From positions 2,331,501 through 2,395,500 of the forward strand of contig LR590468.1 of NCBI GenBank assembly GCA_901472505.1: DNA of 64,000 nucleotides, written 5' to 3'. This document shows positions 42,210 to 53,903 of the stretch, in pieces. The stretch's first letter is position 1. Each line of letters starts with the position of its first letter. Made by a program: the position numbers and the translations under genes. The stretch is from Proteus vulgaris. Lineage in GTDB: Bacteria; Pseudomonadota; Gammaproteobacteria; Enterobacterales; Enterobacteriaceae. A model generated the notes under the pieces. The model had not been told where the DNA came from, searched no databases, and saw only the letters and a list, made by a program, of their open reading frames with translations.

Positions 42210-45200
42210 ATGAATGGATTCAAAAAAATTGCATTTAATGATGATATAAATAAAATTGTATTAAAAATAGAATGTCATATAAAAGAAAATAATAAAGAGT
42301 TATTCTTTTCTCTTAATTCAGTAAAAAGAGTTTTAATTGAAACTATATATCCATTTTTATTTCTCAAAATGAGTATGCGGCAAATGAATTTATAGAAAAT
42401 ATAAATAATAATTTTTTACTCTATAATAAAAATGAATTTACTAAAGGTCTTGATTTTATTAAAAAAGAAATTAATTCAAGTATAGAAAATTTGTTTTTTA
42501 ATAGTGCAAAATTAGCAGGGAGAGAACCTAATAAAATACAAAAAGAAAAACTAAATTTATTAATGCGCCATAATTTATCTGGTGATTATTACCTTACGTT
42601 AGAAAATGGAAAATTATTTATACAAATAGATAATGAAAGTCATAATTTTAGTATTATTGATTTTGATGGAATGTTGAGTTCTTTTATGATAAAAATAACC
42701 TCATTAATAAAATTAATGAGGTTATAAAAAATAAAGATAATAATAGTTTTCTTACATTATCGATTTTATAATAAGAGAGAATATATTGGTTATTTTAATC
42801 TAACTCAAAGTTGGAAAGTAAGTAATAAAGATATTATTAGAGAAATTATCAATGATATTAAAATAAAAAAACAGATAACTATTAATAAAGATATCAGCAT
42901 CGAACTTAATGAGAGTTATTCTTATAAAAATATCTTTATTATTAGGGATAAACTAAATAAGACAGAAAAGGTACTGCATATTTATGTCGATGATATAGAA
43001 GAAGCATTTACAATTGCAAAATCTAAATATGCTCAGATAACAGACAGTGGAGAACATTTACTTTATAAAGTTGGTACAGGTTGGTTTATTACTAAAATGA
43101 AAAATAATAGTATAAAAATTTTTTCACAATATATTGATCTATTAAAACCACTAGAAAGAGTAATGAGTCGAGTTAATCTAATTACTTCCACAGAAACTAA
43201 TTATGATTTTAGTCATATTCATACTCTTGCTGGGTTATGTTATGGCCTGAGTTTGAATTATTTAGTTGAAGTTAGAAATAATGGTCTAGAAGGAGGAAAC
43301 AAATATTTATTCTGGTTAAAAGAAAATATACGTTCTTATCAAGATAAAATTGAAGTCATAGCTGATAAATTTGATTCTATTATATTTAGTGGTATACAAG
43401 AATATGAAATATTAAATCTAATCAAAGAAATTAAGAATATTATATTGTCTCAACATTTTCAAATGGAGAGATTAAGTGAAAAAGCACAATATTTTATTTT
43501 TGACTCATTAAATTCGACTGAATTTAGCAAAATATTAGAGGATAGAGGACTAAAAAAATCACATATAAAAAAAATAGTGTTTGATAAAGATAAAATAAAT
43601 GAACACTTAGAATATGTTATGAAAAATTATGATGATTATTATGCTATTATTGCTTTTAAAGATCATGCGATTGCTATTTCGTACAAAAAATATTCTGAAA
43701 GTAATCATAAATTTTCCTTGTTTGATTCTAATAGTGAATTACTAGAGCATTCTAGTATTTCATCTATAAATGAAGTTTTGGCGAGTAAAATGGATTTTTA
43801 TGGATCTCATGAAGTTGATAATAAAAAATATATTATTTTTGATGAATATAAAAGAAGAGAAACTTCAAATTACCGAAGTGCATGGGACTATAATAATATA
43901 GAGATAAATAAGGGAGTTGCTGAAAATATAAAGAAGATAGGTTTTGCATTACCTTTCAATGATAATATTGTTGGGCGTGTTATTCATTATAGTGAACAAG
44001 TGGGGCTTGTTGTCGAGCTTAAAATAGAGAGTAAAATAGTAGAAGTCATTGTGAAAAATTCAAATGTTGATGACGGTGTTTATTTAATAAAAAATCATCT
44101 TGAGCAAATAATAGAAAATAGTGAAGCAAGTAAGATTATTTTAAATAAATATGATAATGACGATTTTGATATCGAAGAAGTTGAATTTGGTTCTTTTCAA
44201 GAAATAAGGAAAGGTAAGGGATATATAGAGTTTAGTGATACATACTATCCTGAATTAATTAAGATTAATAGCTACCTATTAAAAGGGAATAAAATAGTTT
44301 TATTAAATGAGATAATTTCTTTAATAAATGGGTTAAATGGGAATATATATTTTGATAAACTAGTTTCAAGCTTTTCTCTTATTAATAAAATTGGTATTTT
44401 TAATCAGAATAATAAAAATATCTCACTTAAAAGTATATTGAGTAAAGTAAAAGATAAACTAGAGAATAAATTATTTTATGATGAGTTTATTTATGGAAAA
44501 AATAATTTGATAGCACTAGCTGAAAAAAATAGTTTAGTTGCTGCAAAACTTTATCAATTAATGCTTAATGAAATTAATGAAGGTACAAGGGGTATTAGTA
44601 ACTTTATTTATGATAATATCATTGAAAGCCCTTATTTATTATCGGATAAAAATAGAAATATGGGCGTTTATGGATATGATTATACTATTGAATTTAAAGA
44701 AAACTACCAATATTTAAATGAGATAATTAAAGGAATAGATATTCCTGAATTAAAAAATACATTATTGATAGAAGATCACAACAAACTACATCTAAAAGAT
44801 AATTATAAAAATCTATTAGAGTATAAAAACAACAAATATGTAAATAAGTTACTTGATTTAATTAAGAATGAAATAGATTTAAAAAGAAATAATAGGTTGG
44901 GATCTTATCATGATTTATTTTTTGATTTTTTTATAAACCAGCAATTTAATAATAAAATGATTATTCATGAAATAGGTCAGTTAGAAAATTATTTTCTTAA
45001 TCATTATAGAGAAAAAAATTATGGATACCATCTAAAGGATTTCTATATTCATGAAGATAATCCATATGTTCTTTTAGAAAAATCATTATGGCAAAATAAA
45101 AATAAAATAGATTGTAGCTATTTATTATTTGATGATGATGATGAAAATTTTAAATTCTTATTTTCTGAAAATTCGACTCTGACGGGTAAAATAATAGACA

Positions 45201-48200
45201 ATATTATTGTTGATAATATAGATTATTGTTATCAAGATGATATTATAATATACTTTTATAATGGAGTTAAAAGTGAAGAGTTAGCACTCTACTTAGATAA
45301 TAAGCCAGAAATAAGTCAGTTTTTAGATTATTGCTTAAAAAATAGAATACGTGTTACTGTAACAGGAAATCAAAAGCAAAATCTTTTTAATCAATCGTTT
45401 ATTAGACAAAAAAATGAGGTTGAATCCTTATATAATATTATTATAGAAAATCAGTTTTTTAATGAAAGAACAATAATTTTTGCTAAAAAAGAGAAGTTGT
45501 TAAGTTATCAATACGGTGATTTTTTTATTGAAGGCATTGCTCAACGATTAAATATGCCTATTTATAAAATTAGTAATAATACGATATCGCTCTCAAAAGA
45601 GCATGTTATTATTAAGCCCGTTACGGAAAGAAATTATATTGATAAGCCGTTGTTAACGAATGTAACATTGTCTAATTTTATTACGCCTGAAGCGGAATAT
45701 AAAGATATTACATCTATTTCATCAGAGGAAAAATTAAAAATAGAAAATAAACATTTAACTAAAGATGTTTATCAATTTGTTTCTGAGTTATATCCTAGTT
45801 ATCGTGATAATATTGAATTTAAAAAAGGCTATCGAAAAGATATTAAAACCTTAATATATGATTATTCAGATAATATAACTATAGCAGATATTTTTAACTA
45901 TATTCAAATAAATCGTTATGATCTTACAATTGAAGAAATTGGAACGTTAATTAAGAAAGTAGATATTATTAATAATGAACAGCATAGAGAGGTATTAAGA
46001 GATCTAAGTGATAAAATTATTAATAATAATATTTCTATACATGATGCCTATTTAATATATCCAGAATCGTTATCAGCTATTTTTAGAGTCGCTGATGAAA
46101 ATATGATCAAAAGTCAGTTTATACAAGTAATATATGATCCATTAATTAATAGAGAATTTAATAAATATTTAATGGGTGAAATTTCTTTTGACCATGTATT
46201 TTTAAATCATCAATATGAAGCTGATAATTCAACATTAACTGAAAAAGCAAATAGAGCAATTGAACTGATTCATGCAATATATGACAATCCAAGTTTAATA
46301 AAAAATTTAAGTTTATTATCAGAAAAATTACTTTCTTCATTTTTTGATGAAAAGAGAAAGGGTATTTTATATAGAGTATTATTAGATGGAATTTCTACAT
46401 TTGAAAACTATAAATATTTAATTACTAAGCTTCAATGTATGATTTATACAGATAGTGATAAAAACGTATTTGAGGGATTGTCGCCTGCCAAAGCAATTGA
46501 CAAGATAAGTCATTTAAATATTTTAGATTATCTAAATAATAGTAATAATATTTTATCTAATAAAAATAAAGAAATAGTAAAAATAAATAATCTTTCTTTT
46601 GATAAAATGCTATTAATTCATCTAGGAGCAAAAATAGATGGTAAAAAAATAGATTTAATTTCATTAAGTACTATCGATAAATGGGAAGAAAAATTAACAT
46701 TTGATCCATCTTGTTTTAATGATTATTTTTTGTCACTTTCTGGAACTGAAGAAGATAAGAAAGTCATTTCTATTTTAAAGTTTCTATTAAATAATAAAAA
46801 AGATAAAATTAAATATCTTCTTTCTAGCGATACAAATAGAATTGATTATCTAGTAGCCTCTGAAAGATTGTCTGAAATTATTAATCTAGATAATAAAAAA
46901 TATGATCATAATGATTGGGATACTTTGAGGCAGTTCTCATTAAATATTCCTCGCCATATGCGAATAATTAGTAAAATTGGTTACTCAAATATTACTTTTA
47001 GCACGTGGCAATCTATTAATGCTACATTTATGCTTGCTGAACAGCTTAATAATCCACTATTAGTAGCAAAAGAACGTAAAGAAATTATTCATAATCTTGC
47101 TATTATGTGGTCTGAAATGGCTTACAATGGTCTTTCTGAAATAATTGAAATAGCTTTGGCTAAAGGATTATTAAAATATCGTCATAATCCATTAGAATAT
47201 ATCAATAAAATAAGTACTAGAGTTGGTGTCGGTCTTAATATGCTTTCTATTGGATTTGATATTTATAATGTTTACGATAATTTTAGTCGAATTTCAGATG
47301 CGCCTAATGAAAAACAACGTATTGATTATATTGTCAATGGCTCTTTGGCTGTAGTATCTGGATTGGTAACATTGGGGGTTTCTATTGCTATGCTCGCAGG
47401 CTCTACTATTGCAGGCCCCATTGGTATTGTTGCTGGTGCTGTTATTGCTTTAGCAACCTCAATTTATACAGCAGTAAGACTAATTGAAGAATCAAAAACA
47501 AAAGTGCATTTTACGCCATTTGAAGAACTCAATAATGGCTTTTATGCATTTTTGATGGGAGATCTTATTCCGGATAAAAAAAATGAAATTATTTATTTGG
47601 AAACGGAAGCGCAATTAGAATTAATGATTGATAAAAATGCGATTAATTATCTTGATGAAATAAAAAAACAATCTGATTCTGCTCGTTATTTTTATACTAA
47701 TGAAAAACAAATATATCAAGAATATTATTATTATAAAGTTATTCCTAATTTAATGGGAAAAACATTAGATTCAATTTTAAATCCGCTTGGTGAGTATGTT
47801 GCTCAGCGAATATCATTAAACATGAGCCAAAAAGAAGCAGAGAAAATAGCTGCACTCTCTTATCATTTTCGTTTGGAAAAAACAGAATATAAATATTATA
47901 TTCCTAAAGAAGCTATAGCTACAAATGAAATACTTATTTTTGATATGGATTTTTATATTAATGAATTGAAGCGTTATTCTATAGATATTATTTCTGATAA
48001 TGATTCACCTATTTTTGATGATATCGTTGAGAGTGACTTTTTTAGAAAAATAAAAACAACACGAGAAAATAGTATTCTTCTACTGGGTGAAGAAAGGATT
48101 GCTGAAAATTTAATAAAAGTTAACCAATATAAAAAATATTATAAATCAGATTGGAGTGAATACGACGCTTTCTATTTTAATACTTATAATGGTGATGATA

Positions 48201-48310
48201 TTATTGCTGCCCCTTCAAATACTCAAAATAACTTCGATATTTATAATGGAACAAAAAGAATAAGTGGAGGAAATAAAAGTGATATATTCAATTTATTTAC
48301 TTCAGATTAA
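42210..48310 (+). CDS. Large AT-rich toxin, N-terminal part: YopT-like protease and pore-forming-like regions
   Basis: ATG 42210 has an AAGGAA box. Three indels in the first 560 bases (-1 near 42351, -1 T at 42682-42685, +1 T at 42764-42767) divide the start; from 42768 the frame is open to TAA 48308-48310. The corrected product is about 2033 aa. Within the 43097 frame, LAGLCYGLSLNYL (Cys 48), KDHAIAISYKK (His 190) and FSLFDSNSE (Asp 210) fit the Cys-His-Asp order of C58 YopT-type cysteine proteases. Near residues 1370-1470 lie AMWSEMAYNGLSE-like helices (IMWSEMAYNGLSEIIEIALA) and then the hydrophobic VVSGLVTLGVSIAMLAGSTI and GPIGIVAGAVIALATSIYTA, like TcdA/TcdB pore-forming domains. No signal peptide or secretion genes adjoin. 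Composition is far more AT-rich than neighbours, suggesting acquisition. Domain calls are by eye. Confidence 0.65.
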
Positions 48311-50404
48311 CCTCTTTATGCCAGTCGTTTTTATGGACGAGAGGGATGTGACACACTTCGTATTATTAAAACAACAAATAAATATACTGGTTATGAAGTG
48401 AGTTTATTAGATAATTATGTTAAATTTAAAAAATCAGCAGAAGAAACAAATAGCCAAAATTTTCATTCTAAGCTTTTTCTCTATCAAGAGAACGGGCGCC
48501 TTTACTCTAAGCAATTAGTTGATTCTATGCCTAACATCGTATTACAAACTCAAAAAGTTATTGCTTACTTAGACAGTATTGAAAATGTCATAGGAAGTGA
48601 AATAGGCAATGACACTATTTATGGTAATCAAGAAGATAATTATTTAGATGGAGGTGGTGGTACTGATTTATTATATGGGTTAGAAGGAAATGATACTTTA
48701 GTATTACAGGAGGGATATGCTGAAGGTGGCGAAGGAAATGATAGTTATATTATTTTAAGATCATCGTTAGAAAAAAATTACAATGTTCAGTTTGAAACTA
48801 TTATTAATGAAAAAAGTGAATTGCAATCTAGTATTGTAAGGTTAAATTATAATTTTGATGAAATATACTCTATTCGACGTTATGGGAAAGATATTGTTTT
48901 TTATATTAAAGTTAATGATGGAAATAGAAATAATGAGACTATTTTTCATTTAATAACACTAAAAAATGTTTATAATGAAAAGGAAAATAATTTATTAGCT
49001 CATCGATATACTTTAACTACAATGGATGGTTTTATCTTGACAGCGAATGAAAATAAAACCATTGAAAATAATATATTATATAAATTTAGTTATATAGATA
49101 AATATAGTAATAATAAAGAAGAGCTTCAATCTTTATATATAGATGATGAAACTCATTCCTTGCTAATTTCATACCCTAATAAGACTAAAAAAATTAATTT
49201 ATTGCCACAATTACAATATAGTGGATTTTCTTCAGGTGAAAATTTACAATTTACTATTCTGGGAAATAATCAAGATAATCAATATGTTGGTATTACAAAG
49301 AATTCGTTTATTACGTTAAGTGCAGGCAATGATAGTTATCAAATTAGAACATTTTTAGTTTCGGATAAAAATGACACTATCAGTCTTTCATTTTCTAAAC
49401 AGATAGACATATTATCTCAGCACGATACTAGTAATTTCTTTTTATCCGATATTAGTGGTTTTGATTTGATATTTAGTGACGGTATTTTATCACATCGTTA
49501 TCATCCAGACTCACACTTAAAACTGTTTTTTGAGCCGTCGAGTATTAACGCTATTTTTGGATCGGGTATGAATCTTCGTTTTATTGATAAAGATAATATT
49601 ATTTTTACTCTTCCAACCAAAGAAAGTATGCAACGTTTGCTTATACCTATTACTGATTTAAATTTAGCGATGAATACAGAAGATAATGTACTGATGATCC
49701 CTGAATCACTAGCCTTAAATAAAGAGGCATTATCTGCCTATTCTCTTTATCCTTTTGACTCTCAATTAATGCCTATTCCCGTCACCTTGCAAGAGGAGCA
49801 AAGTCAAGCGATAGACTTATTGTCAGTTCTCTATCTTATGGATGGGAATGATATCGTTGTTAATCATAATAAAAATAGTTCTGTCATAGATGCGGGGGCA
49901 GGAGATGATCATATTGTAGTGAATCATGGACATCATATTTTAATTGCAAGAGAAGGTAATGATAATCTCAGTGCTGGGAGCGGGAATGATTTATTAATCT
50001 CTGAGTTTGGTAATGACTATTTAAGTGGTGGGGCTGGCAATAATGTTTATATTGTGAAAAAACGTCATGGTGAAGTTATTGTTTATGATGAGGGAAATCA
50101 CAGTCACCTTTTTATTTCCGGATTATCTGAACATGAGAGACTTACTGCTTTTCAAGTAGGGGATGATATACAGTATAAAACTCAGGATAATCAGTTTGTT
50201 TTAACTGTAAAAAAGAAGCCAAATGAGATTAATCGATCCGTAACGGTTATTGAAAAGCAAAGTATACTGTCTGAGGCGTCTCTTGCGGTTATTATTCAAG
50301 AAATGGCTCAATTTAATGAGCAACAACTGACAATAATGCAAGGCAGTGAATTTGTTCCATCACCTACATGGTCACCTTTACCGTTAGTAACAAAACATTT
50401 GTGA
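48311..50404 (+). CDS. Large toxin, C-terminal part with RTX-type calcium-binding repeats
   Basis: The frame continues directly past the TAA at 48308-48310 without a shift: PLYASRFYGREGCDTLRIIK onward, so this was one gene of about 2731 codons with the preceding part. No ribosome binding site or credible start follows the TAA; the GTG at 48398 is simply the first start-like codon. RTX nonapeptide-like repeats occur in two clusters, about 48590-48750 (IGNDTIYGNQEDNYLDGGGG, LEGNDTL, GGEGNDSY) and 49840-50050 (MDGNDIVV, AGAGDDHIVV, SGNDLLISEFGNDYLSGGAG). The segment between is beta-rich and unassigned. RTX tails normally go out by type I secretion, but no transporter is nearby. Confidence 0.72.
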   Translation, partial: PLYASRFYGREGCDTLRIIKTTNKYTGYEVSLLDNYVKFKKSAEETNSQNFHSKLFLYQENGRLYSKQLVDSMPNIVLQTQKVIAYLDSIENVIGSEIGNDTIYGNQEDNYLDGGGGTDLLYGLEGNDTLVLQEGYAEGGEGNDSYIILRSSLEKNYNVQFETIINEKSELQSSIVRLNYNFDEIYSIRRYGKDIVFYIKVNDGNRNNETIFHLITLKNVYNEKENNLLAHRYTLTTMDGFILTANENKTIENNILYKFSYIDKYSNNKEELQSLYIDDETHSLLISYPNKTKKINLLPQLQYSGFSSGENLQFTILGNNQDNQYVGITKNSFITLSAGNDSYQIRTFLVSDKNDTISLSFSKQIDILSQHDTSNFFLSDISGFDLIFSDGILSHRYHPDSHLKLFFEPSSINAIFGSGMNLRFIDKDNIIFTLPTKESMQRLLIPITDLNLAMNTEDNVLMIPESLALNKEALSAYSLYPFDSQLMPIPVTLQEEQSQAIDLLSVLYLMDGNDIVVNHNKNSSVIDAGAGDDHIVVNHGHHILIAREGNDNLSAGSGNDLLISEFGNDYLSGGAGNNVYIVKKRHGEVIVYDEGNHSHLFISGLSEHERLTAFQVGDDIQYKTQDNQFVLTVKKKPNEINRSVTVIEKQSILSEASLAVIIQEMAQFNEQQLTIMQGSEFVPSPTWSPLPLVTKHL

Positions 50405-50420
50405 TCCTTAATATAAAAAA

Positions 50421-50446
50421 CAGCACTTATTTTAGTGCTGCTTTTA
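50421..50446. terminator. Bidirectional terminator between toxin and yaaA
   Basis: CAGCACT / AGTGCTG (50421-50427, 50434-50440) around TATTTT, A-rich before and CTTTTATT after. Confidence 0.85.
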
Positions 50447-50472
50447 TTGTTGATAACTAAAGATAAATATTT

Positions 50473-51255
50473 TTATTTGACGAGTGATTCAGCGCGTTTA
50501 AATACTAAGGTGTTGCCTTCTGATGCGGCTGCATTAAACTGATAACCCTCTAAATCAAATTCTTTAAGTTGTGTTTTATTAGTGAGCTTTTCTTGAATAA
50601 TAAAACGGCTCATTAATCCGCGAGCTTTTTTAGCATAAAAGCTAATAACTTTAAATTTGCCATTTTTTTCATCAAGAAAAACGGGTTTAATAATCTCTGC
50701 ATTGAGTTTTTGTGGGTTAACTGATTTAAAATATTCATCAGACGCTAAATTAATTAAAATGTTATCACCTTGTTCTTCAAGAGCTTTATTTAGCGTTTCT
50801 GTAATGGTGTTTCCCCAAAACTGGTATAAATCCCTACCTTTTTTATTTTTTAGTTTTACTCCCATTTCAAGGCGATAAGGTTGCATTAAATCAAGAGGCC
50901 GCAATACACCATATAAACCTGAAAGTATGCGCAAATGTTGTTGAGCAAATTGAAAATTATCTTCAGAAAAAAGCTCAGCTTGCATTCCCGTATAAACATC
51001 ACCTTTAAATGCTAAAATGGCTTGGCGTGCATTTTCTGGTGTGAAATTAGGTTGCCACTCACCGAAACGAGCTGCATTTAATCCGGCGAGTTTATCGCTT
51101 ATTTTCATCAAGCTTGCAATATCACTTGAAGATAACTTTCGACACTCTTCGATAAGTTGCTGGGAATATTTTAGCAATTCAGGTTGGGTGAAATGCGTTG
51201 TTGCTAAAGGCGATTCGAAGTCCAGTGTTTTCGCTGGTGAAATAGTAATTAGCAT
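50473..51255 (-). CDS. yaaA: Peroxide stress protein YaaA
   Basis: YaaA is a DNA-binding protein induced by OxyR that lowers free intracellular iron during peroxide stress. The 260 aa sequence starts [17 protein letters not shown] and contains the family motifs [30 protein letters not shown] and [14 protein letters not shown]. Start and length agree with E. coli (258 aa). In E. coli yaaA follows thrC and yaaX; here the toxin gene occupies that gap. Confidence 0.96.
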   Translation of the reverse strand: MLITISPAKTLDFESPLATTHFTQPELLKYSQQLIEECRKLSSSDIASLMKISDKLAGLNAARFGEWQPNFTPENARQAILAFKGDVYTGMQAELFSEDNFQFAQQHLRILSGLYGVLRPLDLMQPYRLEMGVKLKNKKGRDLYQFWGNTITETLNKALEEQGDNILINLASDEYFKSVNPQKLNAEIIKPVFLDEKNGKFKVISFYAKKARGLMSRFIIQEKLTNKTQLKEFDLEGYQFNAAASEGNTLVFKRAESLVK

Positions 51256-51559
51256 AATTCCCTCAATTGGCTATTTTAATATTGATCGAATATAACAAAT
51301 TCTGTCGATAATAGGCTAAATTATAGTGATAGGAAAAAACAATGGTTTCTCTTATTTGAGGTAAAAACCGATAATTTAAACGATTCAGCTTGCGGTATTC
51401 TTCTGTTTTTTTCCGTTTTTGTTTCGCGAAAACGTTTGGCATTCAAATAATTGCTTTGTATGAATTTAAGCGTCTTGTAGTGTGAGCAGTCCATGTTATT
51501 ATCAATAGATATCCGCAGGTGACTGCAAACAGATTTACCTAGTAGATGAGATAAACAAA
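51256..51559. other. Divergent promoter region, yaaA / talB
   Basis: About 300 bases with no gene. It must hold the promoters of both genes; I could not assign boxes with confidence. Confidence 0.45.
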
Positions 51560-52513
51560 ATGACCAACAAATTGACTTCTTTGCGTAAACTGACAACCGT
51601 TGTTGCTGACACTGGCGACATTGCAGCAATGAAACTGTATCAGCCTCAAGACGCAACTACCAACCCATCTTTAATTTTAAATGCAGCTCAAATTCCTGAA
51701 TATCGTAAATTAATTGATGAAGCGATTGAATGGGCTCGCTCACAAAGCAATTCACGTGAACAACAAATCGTTGATGCTTGTGACAAGCTGGCAGTAAATA
51801 TTGGCTTAGAAATTTTAAAACTGATCCCTGGCCGTATCTCGACAGAAGTGGATGCACGTCTGTCTTATGATACTCAAGCATGTATCGAAAAAGCGCGTCA
51901 TTTAATGAAGCTGTATAACGATGCAGGTATTAGTAACGACCGTATTCTTATCAAATTAGCATCTACTTGGCAGGGAATTCGTGCCGCAGAGCAATTAGAA
52001 AAAGAAGGTATCAACTGTAATCTGACTTTACTGTTCTCTTTCGCTCAAGCGCGTGCATGTGCTGAAGCAGGTGTTTACCTGATTTCTCCATTTGTTGGTC
52101 GTATCATGGATTGGTATAAAGCCAATACAGATAAAAAAGAATTTGCCCCAGCTGAAGATCCGGGTGTGATTTCTGTTACTGAAATCTATAACTATTACAA
52201 ACAACACGGTTATAACACAGTAGTTATGGGCGCAAGCTTCCGTAATATAGGTGAGATTTTAGAATTAGCCGGTTGTGACCGCTTAACTATCGCGCCAGCA
52301 CTGCTAAAAGAATTATCAGAAGCTGAAGGCGAAGTTGAACATAAATTATCTTATAAAGGTGAAGTGAAAGCACGTCCAGAGGCTATCACTGAAGCTCAAT
52401 TCTATTGGGAACATAATGCAGACCCAATGGCAGTAGATAAATTATCTGATGGTATTCGTAAATTTGCTGTCGATCAGGAAAAATTAGAGAAAATGATTGC
52501 GGATTTATTATAA
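51560..52513 (+). CDS. talB: Transaldolase B
   Basis: Transaldolase moves a dihydroxyacetone unit between sugar phosphates in the non-oxidative pentose phosphate pathway. The 317 aa protein equals E. coli TalB in length. Motifs: [12 protein letters not shown], the substrate/active-site strand [14 protein letters not shown], and the Schiff-base lysine in [17 protein letters not shown] (about residue 132), then [18 protein letters not shown]. Intact and single, followed by a terminator. Confidence 0.97.
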   Translation: MTNKLTSLRKLTTVVADTGDIAAMKLYQPQDATTNPSLILNAAQIPEYRKLIDEAIEWARSQSNSREQQIVDACDKLAVNIGLEILKLIPGRISTEVDARLSYDTQACIEKARHLMKLYNDAGISNDRILIKLASTWQGIRAAEQLEKEGINCNLTLLFSFAQARACAEAGVYLISPFVGRIMDWYKANTDKKEFAPAEDPGVISVTEIYNYYKQHGYNTVVMGASFRNIGEILELAGCDRLTIAPALLKELSEAEGEVEHKLSYKGEVKARPEAITEAQFYWEHNADPMAVDKLSDGIRKFAVDQEKLEKMIADLL

Positions 52514-52541
52514 TTCGTCGTTAAATTCTTATAAAAATCTT

Positions 52542-52580
52542 AAATACCCATCTTTTATAGGTGGGTATTTTCATTTTTTT
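52542..52580 (+). terminator. Terminator after talB
   Basis: AAATACCCA (52542-52550) pairs with TGGGTATTT (52562-52570), followed by TCATTTTTTT. Confidence 0.85.
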
Positions 52581-52696
52581 CTTCTCAAAATAACATTTAA
52601 GAAAATTTTAAGATTAAATTGATTGGAATATATTATTTATCCAGTAATAATTATAAAAATATATTATTAAAATACTCTATTTATTATTGGTGAATT

Positions 52697-53680
52697 ATGA
52701 AAAAGATTGTCTTGGCAACGGTACTTGCATCGTTATTTCTTAGTGGCGCTGCAATGGCAGAGAGTAAAACCGCGTTCTCTTTACCTGCAATTGAAAAAAG
52801 TGCTGAAAGTGGAAACTCAGCATCTCAATATCAATTGGGCGTAAAATATGAGAATGGTGAAGGTGTTGAACAAGATGCACAAAAAGCGTTGGAATGGTAT
52901 ACCAAAGCTGCTGAACAAGGCCATGCTGAAGCACAGTTAAACTTAGCGCTTATGTATGATATGAGCGATGAGATTGAGCGTGATGCAGAAAAAGCGGTTT
53001 ACTGGTATAACAAAGCTGCGGTTCAAGGCGTTTCTTTAGCACAATATAACCTAGCTGTTTCTTATGATGATGGTGATGGTGTAGAGCAAGATCATGAGAA
53101 AGCAGTATATTGGTACACTAAAGCCGGTGAGCAAGGTGATAGTGATGCACAATACAACCTCGGTATCTCTTATGATGAAGGTATTGGTGTAGCACAAGAT
53201 CATGAAAAAGCGGTTGTTTGGTATACAAAAGCAGCAGAACAAGGCCACTCTGATGCACAATACAATCTTGCTGTCTCTTATGATGATGGTGAAGGAGTTG
53301 AACGTAACGGCACTAAAGCTGTTTTTTGGTACACCAAGGCTGCAAACCAAGGTAATCGTGACGCACAAAATAACTTAGGTGTGATGTACGATGAAGGCGA
53401 TGGTGTGGCTAAAGATGCACGTAAAGCTGTTGAGTGGTACAGAAAATCAGCTATTCAAGGTAATGGTCTTGCGCAAAATAACCTTGCGTTAAATTATTAC
53501 TATGGCAAAGGCGTTAAACGTGATCTGAAAGAAGCTTATGCATGGTTCTCTGTTGCCGTTGAAAATGGTGATGGTGATGAAGCGATGCTAAAACGCACCG
53601 CTCGTGCATTAAATGCAGCACAATTAGCTGAAGCAAAAAGTTTAGCTGCGTCTTATATTGCTAAATATATTGATGAGTAA
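52697..53680 (+). CDS. Exported Sel1-repeat protein
   Basis: The 327 aa protein has a signal peptide (KKIVLATVLASLFLSGAAMA) and then seven Sel1-type 36-residue repeats of the form A-x-x-Q-Y-N-L-x-x-x-Y-x-x-G-x-G-V-x-x-D-x-x-K-A-x-x-W-Y-x-K-A-A-x-x-G. Sel1 repeats fold as paired helices and mediate protein contacts; bacterial exported members act in envelope signalling or virulence, but no role can be assigned here. The repeats are similar at DNA level, so repeat number may vary between strains. It stands alone between talB and mog, a spot without an E. coli counterpart. Confidence 0.88.
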   Translation: MKKIVLATVLASLFLSGAAMAESKTAFSLPAIEKSAESGNSASQYQLGVKYENGEGVEQDAQKALEWYTKAAEQGHAEAQLNLALMYDMSDEIERDAEKAVYWYNKAAVQGVSLAQYNLAVSYDDGDGVEQDHEKAVYWYTKAGEQGDSDAQYNLGISYDEGIGVAQDHEKAVVWYTKAAEQGHSDAQYNLAVSYDDGEGVERNGTKAVFWYTKAANQGNRDAQNNLGVMYDEGDGVAKDARKAVEWYRKSAIQGNGLAQNNLALNYYYGKGVKRDLKEAYAWFSVAVENGDGDEAMLKRTARALNAAQLAEAKSLAASYIAKYIDE

Positions 53681-53711
53681 TATTAATTAGTATTATTCAA
53701 GATTAAAGAGG

Positions 53712-53733
53712 GGGAGCTTATGCTCCCTTTTTC
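53712..53733 (+). terminator. Terminator after the Sel1 gene
   Basis: GGGAGC (53712-53717) pairs with GCTCCC (53722-53727) around TTAT, followed by TTTTTC. Confidence 0.8.
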
Positions 53734-53903
53734 TATATTTAGCTAACGATAAATAAATATAGATCTTTATCATTTTTTATTATCCATTCTCAATAATCAA
53801 ATATTAAACATCAGTAATATATTGAGATTGTTTTTAATTCTCTTGTGTTCTCATGGTAATATCTGCGCGTAAGTTAGATGGTCATTGATTAATTGAGGTT
53901 GAT

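Noticed and set aside
51321..51656. 111-codon minus-strand frame before talB
   Set aside because: Overlaps the talB promoter and start, has no family resemblance and no ribosome binding site.
53051..53368. 105-codon frame antisense to the Sel1 gene with repeated blocks
   Set aside because: Its repeats simply mirror the Sel1 repeats on the other strand.
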